Counted from the first letter of the stretch, positions 1 to 9,555 are shown. The stretch is DNA of 51,954 bases from Macrococcoides caseolyticum (GCF_002902665.1 NZ_PPRM01000117.1:1-51954), one strand, 5' to 3'. The notes: generated by a model not told the origin, from the sequence alone. Program-made: numbers and translations.

Positions 1-102
1 ATTCCATACTATACACCTCATATATATTATAAATATATCATTTTGAATTAAACGTATTCATGATATGATATTAACAAACAAACAAGAATAGGGGAAATGA
101 AA

Positions 103-933
103 ATGAGCTTAAAAAAGATTTTAACAATTGCTGGTTCTGATACAAGTGCTGGAGCTGGTATGCAAGCTGACTTAAAAACTTTCCAGGAATATAACACATA
201 CGGTATGGTGGCTTTAACCGCTGTAGTCGCAATGGATCCAGAAACTTGGGCCCATGATGTTACACCGCTGCCAATTGAATTATTAGATAAACAAATTAAA
301 ACTGCATTATCTATCGGCCCTGATGCCATTAAAACAGGTATGTTAGGAACTGAAGAAATCATCCAGCGTGCGGCCAAAGCTTTTGAAGATTCTGATGCTG
401 CGTATTTCGTAGTGGACCCTGTTATGGTATGCAAAGGGGAAGATGAAGTGCTTAATCCTGGCAACACGGATGCTATGATTAAATATTTATTACCACTTGC
501 TACAATTGTGACACCGAACTTGTTCGAAGCAGGTCAATTATCTGGTTTAGGTAAACTAACAACAATCGAGCAAATGAAAGAAGCTGCTGGAATCATTCAC
601 CAACGTGGTGCAAAACACGTTGTCATCAAAGGCGGAAAAGCTTTAGAATCTGATGAAGCATTAGATTTATATTACGATGGCGATACTTATACATTACTGA
701 CAACTGATAAATTCCAATCATCATATAATCACGGTGCAGGTTGTACATTTGCTGCTGCTACAACAGCAAACTTAGCATTAGGTAAATCTCCACGTGAAGC
801 GGTAATTGCTGCTAAAGGATTTGTCGCATCAGCAATTAAACACGGATGGAAAATGAACGAATTTGTAGGACCAGTACAGCATGGTGCTTACAATAATGTT
901 GAGAAGATTGAAGTAACAACGAAAGAAGTGTAA
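103..933 (+). CDS. pdxK: Pyridoxal/pyridoxine kinase (ThiD-like ribokinase fold)
   Basis: Phosphorylates pyridoxal and related B6 vitamers to salvage pyridoxal phosphate. The protein is a 276-residue ribokinase-family kinase. The N-terminal AGSDTSAGAGMQADLKT segment is the ThiD/PdxK substrate loop and YNHGAGCTF near residue 208 is the anion hole. Counting from the chosen start gives cysteines at exactly 110 (DPVMVC) and 214 (GAGC), the two catalytic cysteines known for the S. aureus dual-cysteine pyridoxal kinase; this favours PdxK over a true HMP kinase and supports this start. An ATG six bases upstream sits too close to the AGGGG ribosome site. In S. aureus annotations the gene is often called thiD. 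Confidence 0.9.
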   Translation: MSLKKILTIAGSDTSAGAGMQADLKTFQEYNTYGMVALTAVVAMDPETWAHDVTPLPIELLDKQIKTALSIGPDAIKTGMLGTEEIIQRAAKAFEDSDAAYFVVDPVMVCKGEDEVLNPGNTDAMIKYLLPLATIVTPNLFEAGQLSGLGKLTTIEQMKEAAGIIHQRGAKHVVIKGGKALESDEALDLYYDGDTYTLLTTDKFQSSYNHGAGCTFAAATTANLALGKSPREAVIAAKGFVASAIKHGWKMNEFVGPVQHGAYNNVEKIEVTTKEV

Positions 934-962
934 TAAAAAGGTTGTGACATGAGTAATATTAC

Positions 963-1007
963 GAAAAGATGGCAGGAAATGTTCTTTGTTTCCAGTCATC
1001 TTTTTTG
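963..1007 (+). terminator. Rho-independent terminator after pdxK
   Basis: Imperfect 15-bp stem (AAAGATGGCAGGAAA at 965-979 with TTTCCAGTCATCTTT at 989-1003) followed by a T run, 30 bp after the pdxK stop. Confidence 0.75.
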
Positions 1008-1177
1008 ATTTAACTCGTGTCTGCTCGTGAAACGCCATCAATTCGAGCATAAAGCATTCTACATATGGATATCACTCAGTTTTTTTGCGCCTTTTTTTCT
1101 TATGCAAGCTCAAAAGGTATAATTTTTACAATTTATTTAGTAAAATAGTCTAGTATAAACTTTGAGGAGTAATGAAG

Positions 1178-1534
1178 ATGGAATTAATCGAAAAACAACA
1201 AGTACAGGAGCTATTGAATCAATTTCAAGAGAAACCTGTCTATTTACATGTAGAAACAACGAATGGTGCTTATGCAAGTCACTTTGATCAAAAAGTGTTC
1301 AATGCAGGTACATTCTTACGTAATATTCAAGTATCATATATTCAAGGGATTATTACTGGCGGCGGAAAAGAGCCTTTCCGTGTTGGTTTAAAATTGAATG
1401 GCGGTTGGATTTACGTGCAAGGTTTAACACATTTTGAAATTGATGAAGAAGGCCGTTTTTTAATGGCTGGTTTAAACTATCAAGGTCAGCTTGCTGCAGC
1501 GCTTGAAATAAGCGAAACGCCATTTGAGGTTTAA
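1178..1534 (+). CDS. yojF: YojF family protein (DUF1806)
   Basis: Small protein of 118 residues of the YojF/DUF1806 family, whose molecular role is not known to me. It sits immediately upstream of bshB2, as yojF does in Bacillus subtilis and staphylococci, so a role linked to bacillithiol metabolism is plausible but inferred. Visible features are the central ITGGGKEPFRVGLKLNGGWIYVQGLTH stretch, probably a beta-rich fold, with no signal peptide or membrane segment. The start is set at the second ATG, 8 bases after GAGGAG; the ATG at 1172 overlaps the ribosome site spacing. The gene ends 13 bp before bshB2 and is probably cotranscribed with it. Confidence 0.8.
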   Translation: MELIEKQQVQELLNQFQEKPVYLHVETTNGAYASHFDQKVFNAGTFLRNIQVSYIQGIITGGGKEPFRVGLKLNGGWIYVQGLTHFEIDEEGRFLMAGLNYQGQLAAALEISETPFEV

Positions 1535-1547
1535 GGGGGAAATGATG

Positions 1548-2210
1548 ATGGAACAAGAAAGACAAGTGCTCGTAATCTTCCCTCATCCGGATGATGAAGC
1601 ATTCGGTGTATCAGGTACGATTATGAAACATATAGATGCAGGTACGCCAGTTACTTATGCATGCTTAACGCTAGGGCAAATGGGGAGAAACCTAGGTAAT
1701 CCGCCATTTGCAACCCGTGAATCATTACCAAAGATTCGTGAGAAAGAATTAGAAGAAGCTTGTCGCGTGATGGGAATTACCGACTTACGCAAAATGGGTT
1801 ACCGTGATAAAACGTTAGAATTTGAATTATTAGACGACTTAGTCGACATGGTAACAGGATTAATCAATGAATTGAATCCTTCAAAGATCATTTCGTTCTA
1901 TCCCGGTTACTCTGTACATCCAGACCACGAAGCTACAGCAGATGCAGTAGTTGAAGCGGTGCGTCGTATGGAAGGTGAAAAGCCTAGATTACATTTAGTC
2001 GCTTTCAGTAATGATACTGTTGAGAATATCGGAGAACCGAATGTTGAATATGATATTACGGGATATGAGGAAAGAAAGATGAATGTATTAGGTGCACATG
2101 CTTCGCAAACAGGACCAATGCTAGAAAATTTAGCGGCAAATACACAAGAAGCAGAAGCGGCAAAAGATATGTGGCTTCGAAAAGAACGCTTCTACGAATA
2201 CGAAGTTTAA
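1548..2210 (+). CDS. bshB2: Bacillithiol biosynthesis deacetylase BshB2 (PIG-L/LmbE family)
   Basis: Zinc-dependent N-deacetylase of the PIG-L/LmbE family, 220 residues. The family removes the acetyl group from N-acetylglucosaminyl-malate, the second step of bacillithiol synthesis; BshB2 paralogues can also act as bacillithiol-conjugate amidases. The zinc/catalytic motif PHPDDEAFG lies near residue 15 and the second histidine motif HPDHEAT near residue 128. Three consecutive ATGs occur at 1542, 1545 and 1548; the last is 8 bases from GGGGGA and is used here, but 1545 is equally possible. Pairing with yojF upstream supports the BshB2 rather than a generic LmbE assignment. Confidence 0.85.
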   Translation: MEQERQVLVIFPHPDDEAFGVSGTIMKHIDAGTPVTYACLTLGQMGRNLGNPPFATRESLPKIREKELEEACRVMGITDLRKMGYRDKTLEFELLDDLVDMVTGLINELNPSKIISFYPGYSVHPDHEATADAVVEAVRRMEGEKPRLHLVAFSNDTVENIGEPNVEYDITGYEERKMNVLGAHASQTGPMLENLAANTQEAEAAKDMWLRKERFYEYEV

Positions 2211-2223
2211 TTAGGAGAATGAG

Positions 2224-3102
2224 ATGGATCAATATAATTTAAATACACGTGAAGGTCGATGGAAACATTTCGGTTCGGTAGACCCTATTAAAGGGACTAA
2301 ACCTACTGAGAAAGAAAAGATGACAGACCTGCAAAGTTCGAAAAAAGATTTTTTATTTGAAATCGATCATGTAGGTATTAAAAATTTAACATATCCCGTC
2401 CGACTGGATGGTTATCAGACAGCAGGAACATTTAGCCTATCTACGCATTTAGCTAAAGATGAAAAAGGCATTAATATGAGCCGTATTTTAGAATCCGTTG
2501 AAGCCCATTATGACAATGGTTTATCGCTTGATTTCGATACATTAAAAACAGTATTAATTACTTTACAGACAGTAATGTATCAAAAAGATGCGACTGTTGA
2601 TGTAGATGCAAAATGGTTCTTTGACCGTTTCAGTCCAGTAACAAACCTACGTGCCATCGGACATGCTGATACACGTTTTTCTATGACAGTTGAAGGTGAT
2701 ACGACAGTTAATAAATCGTTAACATTGACTGCAATGGTAACAACACTTTGCCCATGCTCTAAAGAAATCAGCGAATACTCTGCTCATAACCAACGCGGTA
2801 TCGTGACAGTTAAAGCTGACTTTGCACCAGAAGGTGAATTACCAGCAAACTTCAAAGAACGCATCTTAGAAGCGATGGAAGTTAACGCTAGTTCAATGTT
2901 ATACCCAATATTAAAACGTACAGATGAAAAATCAGTAACGGAACGTGCATATGAAAACCCACGTTTTGTCGAAGATTTATTACGATTAATTGCAGCTGAT
3001 TTAGTAGAACTTGATTTCGTTACAGGTTTTACAATTGAATGTCGCAATGAAGAATCTATTCATCAGCATGATGCGTTTGCGCGTTTGAGCTATAATAAAT
3101 AA
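2224..3102 (+). CDS. folE2: GTP cyclohydrolase IB (FolE2)
   Basis: Converts GTP to 7,8-dihydroneopterin triphosphate, the first step of folate synthesis, using the metal-flexible type IB enzyme instead of zinc-dependent FolE. The protein is 292 residues, normal for the family. The [10 protein letters not shown] motif near residue 175 holds the catalytic cysteine, followed by SAHNQRG with its conserved histidine. The start is an ATG preceded by AGGAG 13 bp after bshB2. The next gene starts one base after the stop, so the run yojF-bshB2-folE2-acetyltransferase looks like one transcription unit. FolE2 is often expressed under zinc limitation in other bacteria; no Zur box was recognised here. Confidence 0.93.
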   Translation: MDQYNLNTREGRWKHFGSVDPIKGTKPTEKEKMTDLQSSKKDFLFEIDHVGIKNLTYPVRLDGYQTAGTFSLSTHLAKDEKGINMSRILESVEAHYDNGLSLDFDTLKTVLITLQTVMYQKDATVDVDAKWFFDRFSPVTNLRAIGHADTRFSMTVEGDTTVNKSLTLTAMVTTLCPCSKEISEYSAHNQRGIVTVKADFAPEGELPANFKERILEAMEVNASSMLYPILKRTDEKSVTERAYENPRFVEDLLRLIAADLVELDFVTGFTIECRNEESIHQHDAFARLSYNK

Positions 3103-3103
3103 T

Positions 3104-3661
3104 ATGCTTACTGAAAAAGAAAAGATGCTACAAGGTGCTATGTATAATCCTTCTGACGTACAACTTGCACACGATAGAATGATTTCAAAACTTATGACAC
3201 GTCGTTACAATAATCTACTAGAAAATGAAGTAAATGCTCGCTGCAAACTTATTAAAGAAATCTTCGGAACCACGGGCGAGCACATTCATGTCGAAGCGAA
3301 TATACGTGTTGATTATGGCTATAATATTCACGTAGGTGAAAACTTTTATTCAAATCATGATTTAACGATTTTAGATGGTGCGTCAGTTACAATTGGCGAT
3401 AACTGTATGATAGCTCCAGGTGTGCATATCTATACAGCCACTCATCCGATTGATCCTATTCAACGCAATAGCGGTTTAGAGTATGCAAAGTCGGTTGTGA
3501 TTGGTGATAATTGCTGGATTGGTGGACGCAGTATCATTAATCCAGGTGTAAAGATAGGTAATAATGTCGTTATCGCGAGCGGTGCAGTTGTAACAAAAGA
3601 TATACCAGATAATGCTGTCGTTGCAGGCATTCCTGCAACAGTAATCAGGCAAATAAAATAA
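3104..3661 (+). CDS. Maltose/galactoside O-acetyltransferase family protein
   Basis: Hexapeptide-repeat acetyltransferase of 185 residues in the Maa/LacA/NodL family, which transfers acetyl from acetyl-CoA to sugars. The N-terminal cap (EKEKMLQGAMYNPSD) is typical of Maa, and left-handed beta-helix repeats with the active-site histidine in YTATHPIDP near residue 115 follow. NAVVAGIPATVIRQIK closes the protein. It starts one base after the folE2 stop and is probably translationally coupled. The physiological substrate cannot be read from sequence. Its stop codon lies inside a terminator shared with the convergent phosphatase gene. Confidence 0.85.
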   Translation: MLTEKEKMLQGAMYNPSDVQLAHDRMISKLMTRRYNNLLENEVNARCKLIKEIFGTTGEHIHVEANIRVDYGYNIHVGENFYSNHDLTILDGASVTIGDNCMIAPGVHIYTATHPIDPIQRNSGLEYAKSVVIGDNCWIGGRSIINPGVKIGNNVVIASGAVVTKDIPDNAVVAGIPATVIRQIK

Positions 3662-3690
3662 GCAGCCAGACGGCTGCTTATTTTATTTCT
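3659..3690. terminator. Bidirectional terminator between acetyltransferase and Cof phosphatase genes
   Basis: Perfect 8-bp stem AAGCAGCC/GGCTGCTT with a 4-base loop, flanked by T-rich sequence on the right and A-rich sequence on the left. The stop codons of both convergent genes are embedded in it. Confidence 0.7.
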
Positions 3691-4547
3691 CCATTCATAA
3701 CTTGCATAATTGCGCGTCCTACACCACTTTCTTCATTATCCCCAGCCATATATCTAGCAATCTTTTTAACTTCCTCTGCTCCATTTGACATAGCAAATGA
3801 ATATCTGGCACGTTCTAACATCGAAATATCATTTAAGTTATCTCCAATGGCCATCACTTCATCCATAGTGATATTCAGTTTTTCACATATAGATTCCAAA
3901 GCAATTCCTTTTTGTGCATTAGTATGCGTAATTTCTATATTTCCTCTTGATGATGAAGATATTGCTAAACTATTATACTCAGCAAGTTCAGTCTTTGCTG
4001 CATCTATCTTTGACAAATCACTAGAGAATGCCAGAAATTTCAGAACAACTTCGCCCTCACGTTGATATATTTCTTCATAGCTATCAACTTCCTTTAAAGA
4101 ACCGTTATCTATACGCTTTTGTATTGATTTACGAATCTTTTCAACGTCTGGAGTATGCCCCATTTTCTCCGCAATATCTAAGTAAATTTCAAGATCCTTC
4201 TCTTTATCCTCAGTATAGATACGGGCACTTGTATATACTTGATAGTATAGATGATGTTTTTTAAGTATTTCTGTGATGAGCCCAATCTGTTCATCACTAA
4301 TCTTAGAAGTATAAATTATATTGAAGGCTTCGTCACGTACTTCGGCACCATTCAGACAAATAAAAGGGACTTTAAGTCCAGTCGGTTTCACAGGCGTATT
4401 CGCTTCATAAAATGCACGTCCTGTCGCAATAGCCACCGTGACACCTTTCGACTGTGCATATTTAATCGCTTGAATATTTTCTTCTGAGATTTCATGCGCA
4501 CTATTCAATAACGTACCATCCATATCTGTTGCGATTAGTCTAATCAT
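3678..4547 (-). CDS. Cof-type HAD phosphatase
   Basis: HAD-superfamily IIB (Cof) hydrolase of 289 residues, a family acting on sugar phosphates, flavin mononucleotide or pyridoxal phosphate. Motif I DMDGTLLNS sits at the N terminus, ATGR near residue 43 and the motif IV region GDNLNDISML near residue 238; AQKGIALE precedes it as in YidA-like enzymes. Two adjacent ATGs (4550, 4547) follow AGGAG; the second gives the better spacing. The substrate is unknown. It follows tadA on the same strand with a 54-bp gap. Confidence 0.88.
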   Translation of the reverse strand: MIRLIATDMDGTLLNSAHEISEENIQAIKYAQSKGVTVAIATGRAFYEANTPVKPTGLKVPFICLNGAEVRDEAFNIIYTSKISDEQIGLITEILKKHHLYYQVYTSARIYTEDKEKDLEIYLDIAEKMGHTPDVEKIRKSIQKRIDNGSLKEVDSYEEIYQREGEVVLKFLAFSSDLSKIDAAKTELAEYNSLAISSSSRGNIEITHTNAQKGIALESICEKLNITMDEVMAIGDNLNDISMLERARYSFAMSNGAEEVKKIARYMAGDNEESGVGRAIMQVMNGEIK

Positions 4548-4601
4548 CATTTCATCTCCTATCATTAGTACATATAGTGTATCAAATTCAGTGACTTTTA
4601 T

Positions 4602-5147
<546 letters not shown>

Positions 5148-5168
5148 TTAACATTTGAGGAGAGAAAT

Positions 5169-5768
5169 ATGGCACCTTTATTTATAGCGATAGAAGGACC
5201 GATCGGTGTCGGCAAAAGTTCACTGACTAAGAAACTATCATCCACATTAAATTTAACCCCTATCTATGAAATCGTTGAAGAAAATCCATTCCTATCTGAT
5301 TTTTATGAAGATATTGATAAGTGGAGCTTTCAGACAGAAATGTTTTTCCTATGCAACAGATATAAGGTTTTAACAGAATTATCAAATGATATATCTGCAG
5401 TCAGCGATTATCATATTCTAAAAAATAAAGTGTTCGCAAACAACACTTTGAATGAAAAAGAGTACAGGATGTTTGAAGACATCTACGATATATTGACACG
5501 TGAAGTTCGTAACCCTGACATTACTGTGTTTTTAACCGCTGACCTAGAGGTACTGAAACAGCGTATTCAATTACGTAATCGCGACTTTGAATCTCATATC
5601 GAAGACGATTATTTAATAAAGTTAACCGAAGATTATAGACGTGTATATGAATCAATGAAACATGATCATCAGACGTTACTTATCGATACAAGCGATATGG
5701 ACTTTGTAAACAATGCAGCAGATTATGAGCATATCGTACAACAAATAAAAGATATTATAGGAGCTTAA
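5169..5768 (+). CDS. dgk: Deoxynucleoside kinase, deoxyguanosine kinase-like
   Basis: Salvage kinase of 199 residues that phosphorylates purine deoxynucleosides. The P-loop is GPIGVGKSS near residue 11 and the base-binding DKWSFQTEMFFLCNR segment lies near residue 59. Where the paralogue next door has a DRS motif, this protein reads SDYHILKN, which I associate with the Dgk-type kinases of Bacillus and staphylococci. The start is the ATG 9 bases after GAGGAG; the reading frame is open for 192 bases further upstream but that part overlaps tadA and lacks protein character. It is followed directly by the second kinase, with a 1-base gap. Confidence 0.85.
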   Translation: MAPLFIAIEGPIGVGKSSLTKKLSSTLNLTPIYEIVEENPFLSDFYEDIDKWSFQTEMFFLCNRYKVLTELSNDISAVSDYHILKNKVFANNTLNEKEYRMFEDIYDILTREVRNPDITVFLTADLEVLKQRIQLRNRDFESHIEDDYLIKLTEDYRRVYESMKHDHQTLLIDTSDMDFVNNAADYEHIVQQIKDIIGA

Positions 5769-5769
5769 T

Positions 5770-6426
5770 ATGTATACAATCCCTAATGATGCAATCATCA
5801 CTATCGCTGGTACTGTCGGAGTCGGAAAAAGTTCGTTAACAAAAGCACTGGCTGAGAAGCTAAACTTCAGAACTTCTTTTGAAAAAGTAGATAACAATCC
5901 TTACTTAGAAAAATTCTACAATGATTTTGATCGCTGGAGCTTTCATTTACAAATCTATTTTCTTGCAGAACGTTTTAAAGAACAAAAACGCATGTTTGAA
6001 TATGGCGGCGGTTTTATTCAGGACCGCTCAATCTATGAAGATGTAGATATCTTTGCTAAGATGCATGAAGAAGGCGGCACGATGACGAAAGAAGACTTCG
6101 CAACTTATTATCAGTTGTATGAAGCAATGGTAATGACGCCATATTTCCCGCAACCCGACTGTTTAATCTTCTTAGAAAGCGATTATGAAGATGTGATCAA
6201 TCGTATCGCGGAACGTGGTCGTCAAATGGAAATCGAAACAGATGAAGCTTATTGGCGTGCATTATACGCACGTTACGTCGAATGGATTGAAAACTTCAAT
6301 GCATGCCCTGTCGTAAGAATTAATATCAATGAATATGATGTATATGGTGACATCGATTCACTTGATCCAGTGATCGAGAAGATTGCTAAAGTGATCCACA
6401 CACATCGTGCAATCCATAAAAGATAA
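5770..6426 (+). CDS. dck: Deoxynucleoside kinase, deoxyadenosine/deoxycytidine kinase-like
   Basis: Second deoxynucleoside kinase, 218 residues, paralogous to the gene just upstream and probably cotranscribed (1-base gap, AGGAGCTTAAT ribosome site inside the upstream gene end). P-loop GTVGVGKSS near residue 14; catalytic/base-binding FDRWSFHLQIYFLAERF; DRSIYEDVDIF near residue 85; lid arginines in NRIAERGRQMEIE near residue 140. The DRS motif and length resemble the Dck/Dak branch. In Bacillus and lactobacilli such paired kinases work as a complementary or heterodimeric set, so a joint function is likely but inferred. Confidence 0.87.
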   Translation: MYTIPNDAIITIAGTVGVGKSSLTKALAEKLNFRTSFEKVDNNPYLEKFYNDFDRWSFHLQIYFLAERFKEQKRMFEYGGGFIQDRSIYEDVDIFAKMHEEGGTMTKEDFATYYQLYEAMVMTPYFPQPDCLIFLESDYEDVINRIAERGRQMEIETDEAYWRALYARYVEWIENFNACPVVRININEYDVYGDIDSLDPVIEKIAKVIHTHRAIHKR

Positions 6427-6431
6427 ATATA

Positions 6432-6468
6432 AAAATGGTACGGTAAAACATTACCGCACCATTTTTAT
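6432..6468. terminator. Terminator between dck and the convergent HAD gene
   Basis: Stem AAATGGTaCGGTAA/TTACCGcACCATTT with a short loop and T run, 6 bp after dck; the A-rich left flank means it can also serve the convergent gene. Confidence 0.8.
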
Positions 6469-6474
6469 ATTGGT

Positions 6475-7167
6475 TTATAACCCTAACCTATCAACAATCT
6501 CAGCCACACTATTTAATACTATATCCGCATTTCGCAAATCTTGTGCATCGCCAGAGCCTGATAATACGCCTATGATTTTTCTGACTTCAGCATTCTGACC
6601 AAGTTCAACATCCATCTCAGTATCTCCTACCATCATCGTATTCTCCTTGGCAATATTTAAGTCATCCATTATAAGCTGTAACAATTCTTTTTGTGGTTTA
6701 TGATAATCTGATGAATCGCTCGTGATAATCTTATCGAAATATTCACGAAGACCATATTTGTCTATAAATAAATCCATCGATGCAGTGTCATCGGCTGATA
6801 CGATAGCAAGAAGGTAACCTTTATCATGTAGATATTTCAATGTTTCCTGAACACCTTCAATAATTTCGATGTCTTCCGCTTCATTGTCAGACGTTGCATG
6901 TTCAATCTTTTTAAGTAACCAGCTGGCCATTGCATCACCATTCGGAAGCTTTTCTAAACTGGATACGATTGTCTTTGTCGTTTTTGCACGAAGCAATTCA
7001 TCAACTTGACCTTCGACAATACCGAAAGCATCCTTTATTTCAGATTTTGGCACATGGATATTTGTGCGTATTGAAAATTCATTAATCAAGTCATCTGCTA
7101 ACTTAACCATTGGGTGTCCTAATTTCATTAATGTCCCATCTTTATCAAAAATGATCAATTTCATCAT
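6475..7167 (-). CDS. HAD family hydrolase
   Basis: HAD-superfamily phosphatase of 230 residues with a helical cap between motifs I and II, as in phosphoglycolate phosphatase/Gph-like enzymes. Motif I is FDKDGTLMK at residue 7, motif II IVSADD near residue 122, motif III lysine in KPQKELL near residue 158, motif IV GDTEMDVE near residue 182. DKDGT and SAD replace the more usual DxDGT and SxG forms. The start is either of two adjacent ATGs and the ribosome site is distant, so the N terminus is uncertain. The substrate cannot be inferred. The S. aureus cluster has a HAD protein at the same place. Confidence 0.82.
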   Translation of the reverse strand: MMKLIIFDKDGTLMKLGHPMVKLADDLINEFSIRTNIHVPKSEIKDAFGIVEGQVDELLRAKTTKTIVSSLEKLPNGDAMASWLLKKIEHATSDNEAEDIEIIEGVQETLKYLHDKGYLLAIVSADDTASMDLFIDKYGLREYFDKIITSDSSDYHKPQKELLQLIMDDLNIAKENTMMVGDTEMDVELGQNAEVRKIIGVLSGSGDAQDLRNADIVLNSVAEIVDRLGL

Positions 7168-7220
7168 AATCTTGCTCTACTCCCTAACTTCGCTTTTATT
7201 ATTTTTCACCGTTTCACGTA

Positions 7221-7256
7221 AAAATATCTCACTCTAAATTGAGTGAGATATTTTGT
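7221..7256 (-). terminator. Terminator after the EIIC-type membrane protein gene
   Basis: Perfect stem AAAATATCTCACTC/GAGTGAGATATTTT with a 6-base loop, abutting the stop codon; T residues follow on the minus strand. Confidence 0.75.
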
Positions 7257-8291
7257 TTATTTGATTTCTAAAGCTAAATCCCCAGCCTTCACATGATTAA
7301 AACGTCGTGCAACACCGTAGTGTAATACATACGTTACGACAAGCGGCAGAAAGACGCCTGCAATCATAAACTGTGTAAATGCGACAATGCCTTGATCATT
7401 TAAAATCTGCATCGGTGCGATGAACCCGCATAAACCGATCCCACCAATTTCATAAGGTACGCCCAGCTTAAACCATAGAATCGCAACAGGTCCACTGACA
7501 GCAGCTGCGACAAGAGGGGCAATCGTAATTTTAGGATTATTTACAATGTTCGGGAACTGAACCTTAGGTGTACAAACGAGTTGTGCCAAGAAGCCGCCTA
7601 GATCATTATCCTTTAACCCCATAGCTGTGTATCCGACGAATTGTGCTGAGATTCCAACGAGTGCTGCCGCTGAAGATGCTGGATCAAGTTGTAAGACAAT
7701 AACCAGTGCTGCTGAAGATGCTGGTGTCATTACAATAACTGCAAATACAAGTGCAATTACTACAGATGAGATAAGTGGTTGTCCTTCTACAGATTGAGCA
7801 ATTGATTTCGAAATAACGACTAATGCAGGTTCCACAATGCGCGCTAGATAATAACCTACTACACTACCAGCAAGCACTGCAGATACTGGCACTGCCATCA
7901 TATCGAGAATGGTCTTTCCGGTCACTTTCTTACCCACATAAGTTGCTACGATTGCACCGATAATTGCACCGATAGGCAGTCCTGTCTGGATTGTAAAAGC
8001 TCCATCTACTTCTTTCAGTGCATTACCACCGATTGTTGCAGCAACCATAGCAGAAACTAATGTAATTCCATTTGCGCCCAAACTATAAGCGATAGCTCCT
8101 CCTAGTGCAGGTGCTAAAATTAACATCGAAATCGTACCGAAAAGAACTAACAAATCAATATGTAATAATCCCCCCATTGACTTTAGTAACATTCCTACCC
8201 CGAGCGCTACAAAGATTCCTGCTGAGATACCTTGTGCCCCTTTTTCGAATCGATCTTTAAAATAGTCTTTTCTACTCATCTCATGTTTCAT
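7257..8291 (-). CDS. PTS EIIC-type (PTS_EIIC_2 family) membrane protein
   Basis: Integral membrane protein of 344 residues with roughly nine to ten hydrophobic segments and strong small-residue content. It resembles the PTS_EIIC_2 family (putative phosphotransferase membrane component), including the conserved NPKITIAPLVAAAVSGP stretch near residue 245. No EIIA or EIIB gene lies nearby, so sugar transport is uncertain; orphan members of this family are common in staphylococci. The start is the ATG 9 bases after AGGAG; the ATG six bases upstream is too close. It lies downstream of ilvE on the same strand with a 91-bp gap. Confidence 0.75.
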   Translation of the reverse strand: MKHEMSRKDYFKDRFEKGAQGISAGIFVALGVGMLLKSMGGLLHIDLLVLFGTISMLILAPALGGAIAYSLGANGITLVSAMVAATIGGNALKEVDGAFTIQTGLPIGAIIGAIVATYVGKKVTGKTILDMMAVPVSAVLAGSVVGYYLARIVEPALVVISKSIAQSVEGQPLISSVVIALVFAVIVMTPASSAALVIVLQLDPASSAAALVGISAQFVGYTAMGLKDNDLGGFLAQLVCTPKVQFPNIVNNPKITIAPLVAAAVSGPVAILWFKLGVPYEIGGIGLCGFIAPMQILNDQGIVAFTQFMIAGVFLPLVVTYVLHYGVARRFNHVKAGDLALEIK

Positions 8292-8316
8292 AATCATTCA
8301 CTCCTATTTTATTTTT

Positions 8317-8361
8317 TTACATAATATGACCTTCTTTATCGTTACAAATATGAATATCCAT
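8317..8361 (-). CDS. Possible 14-residue micro-ORF between ilvE and the EIIC-type gene
   Basis: Reads MDIHICNDKEGHIM then stop, starting 10 bases after a good AAGGAG ribosome site that itself lies right after the ilvE stop. It ends 25 bp before the EIIC-type start. It may be a leader peptide coupling translation, a decayed gene fragment, or chance. Nothing in the peptide suggests a function. Confidence 0.3.
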   Translation of the reverse strand: MDIHICNDKEGHIM

Positions 8362-8382
8362 AGTTGAACCACTCCTTAATAA

Positions 8383-9453
8383 TTATTCTGCTAATACACA
8401 CCATCCAAAAGGATCTTCTTTAGAACCACTTTGAATACTAGTATAAGCACTATATAGTTCTTCGGTAATTTTACCTGTATTGCCATCGCCAATCGTTAAT
8501 ACATCCTCTTTATATTTAATCTCGCCAACAGGTGAGATTACGACTGCTGTTCCTGCACCGAATACTTCTGTTAAACTACCATTCTTTACACTATCCACAA
8601 CTTCCTGAATACTAATGCGTCGCTCCTCCACTTCGTACCCTAGATGCTCTGCAAGCTCTAAAATAGATTTACGTGTAATACCCGGTAATATACTGCCATT
8701 CAGTTCAGGTGTGACGAGTTTATTATCGATAACAAAGAAAATATTCATACTTCCTACTTCTTCAATATAAGCCTGTTCTAAACCATCCAGCCACAACACT
8801 TGATCATAGCCTAATTTTTCAGCTCTAGACTGTGCTATTAAACTCGCAGCATAGTTTCCTGCTGCTTTAGCAAATCCTACACCACCTCTAACAGCTCTAA
8901 CATATTCATCTTCGACATAGATTTTCGTTGGTGATAGTTGTCCGCCACCATAATATGCACCGACCGGAGATAAAAGAACGAGAAATTTATAGTTAATGGC
9001 TGGTCGTACACCGAGGAAAGGTTCGTTCGCAAATACAATCGGTCTAATGTATAAAGATTGACCTGCACCATTTGGAACCCAATCTTTTTCAAGTTCAACA
9101 AGTTGTTTGAGCGCTTGCACCATTTCTTCAACATCTATCTGTGGTATTTCTAAACGCTCACATGATCGATTCATTCGTTTAAAATTTTGATCAGGTCGAA
9201 ATAACTGAACACCATGTTGCGTCTTGTAAGCTTTCAGCCCTTCAAATACTGCTTGGCCGTAATGAAGTACTTGTGAAGCAGGACTCATAGAGATCTCTTG
9301 ATAAGGTATTATTTTTTTATTATGCCAACCTTCTTCATTTGAGTAATCCATTGAAAACATATAATCTGTAAAGAATTTACCAAATCCTAAGTTTTCAGGA
9401 TCAGGTTTTTGTTGTTTGTGCATTCGTTCTTCCACTTCAAATACTACTACCAT
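8383..9453 (-). CDS. ilvE: Branched-chain amino acid aminotransferase
   Basis: Pyridoxal phosphate enzyme of 356 residues that interconverts branched-chain amino acids and their 2-oxo acids. Fold-type IV features are visible: the phosphate/substrate segment [15 protein letters not shown] near residue 65, the catalytic lysine in [15 protein letters not shown] near residue 197, [10 protein letters not shown] near residue 232 and [13 protein letters not shown] near residue 310. The start is the ATG 9 bases after AAGGA; an upstream TTG six codons earlier is less likely. A strong promoter and a CodY-like box lie just upstream, matching the usual control of this gene by branched-chain amino acid levels. 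Confidence 0.93.
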   Translation of the reverse strand: MVVVFEVEERMHKQQKPDPENLGFGKFFTDYMFSMDYSNEEGWHNKKIIPYQEISMSPASQVLHYGQAVFEGLKAYKTQHGVQLFRPDQNFKRMNRSCERLEIPQIDVEEMVQALKQLVELEKDWVPNGAGQSLYIRPIVFANEPFLGVRPAINYKFLVLLSPVGAYYGGGQLSPTKIYVEDEYVRAVRGGVGFAKAAGNYAASLIAQSRAEKLGYDQVLWLDGLEQAYIEEVGSMNIFFVIDNKLVTPELNGSILPGITRKSILELAEHLGYEVEERRISIQEVVDSVKNGSLTEVFGAGTAVVISPVGEIKYKEDVLTIGDGNTGKITEELYSAYTSIQSGSKEDPFGWCVLAE

Positions 9454-9492
9454 TTCATCCAATCCTTTCAAAATCTATTATTAATGTCCCTT

Positions 9493-9521
9493 AGTATAAC
9501 AACTCCAAATTCGATTTTCAA
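9493..9521 (-). promoter_or_regulatory. Sigma-A promoter of ilvE
   Basis: -35 TTGAAA (9521-9516), 17-bp spacer, -10 TATACT (9498-9493), 40 bp before the ilvE start. Confidence 0.75.
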
Positions 9522-9523
9522 TA

Positions 9524-9538
9524 AGTTTTTAGAAAATT
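9524..9538 (-). promoter_or_regulatory. CodY-like box upstream of ilvE
   Basis: AATTTTCTAAAAACT differs at two positions from the CodY consensus AATTTTCWGAAAATT and lies 2 bp upstream of the ilvE -35 box. CodY control of ilvE-type genes is established in Firmicutes; binding here is inferred. Confidence 0.55.
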
Positions 9539-9555
9539 CTAATTCTTTTATACAA

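Noticed and set aside
829-1050. Open frame antisense to the pdxK end
   Set aside because: Overlaps the pdxK terminator and coding end; no ribosome site.
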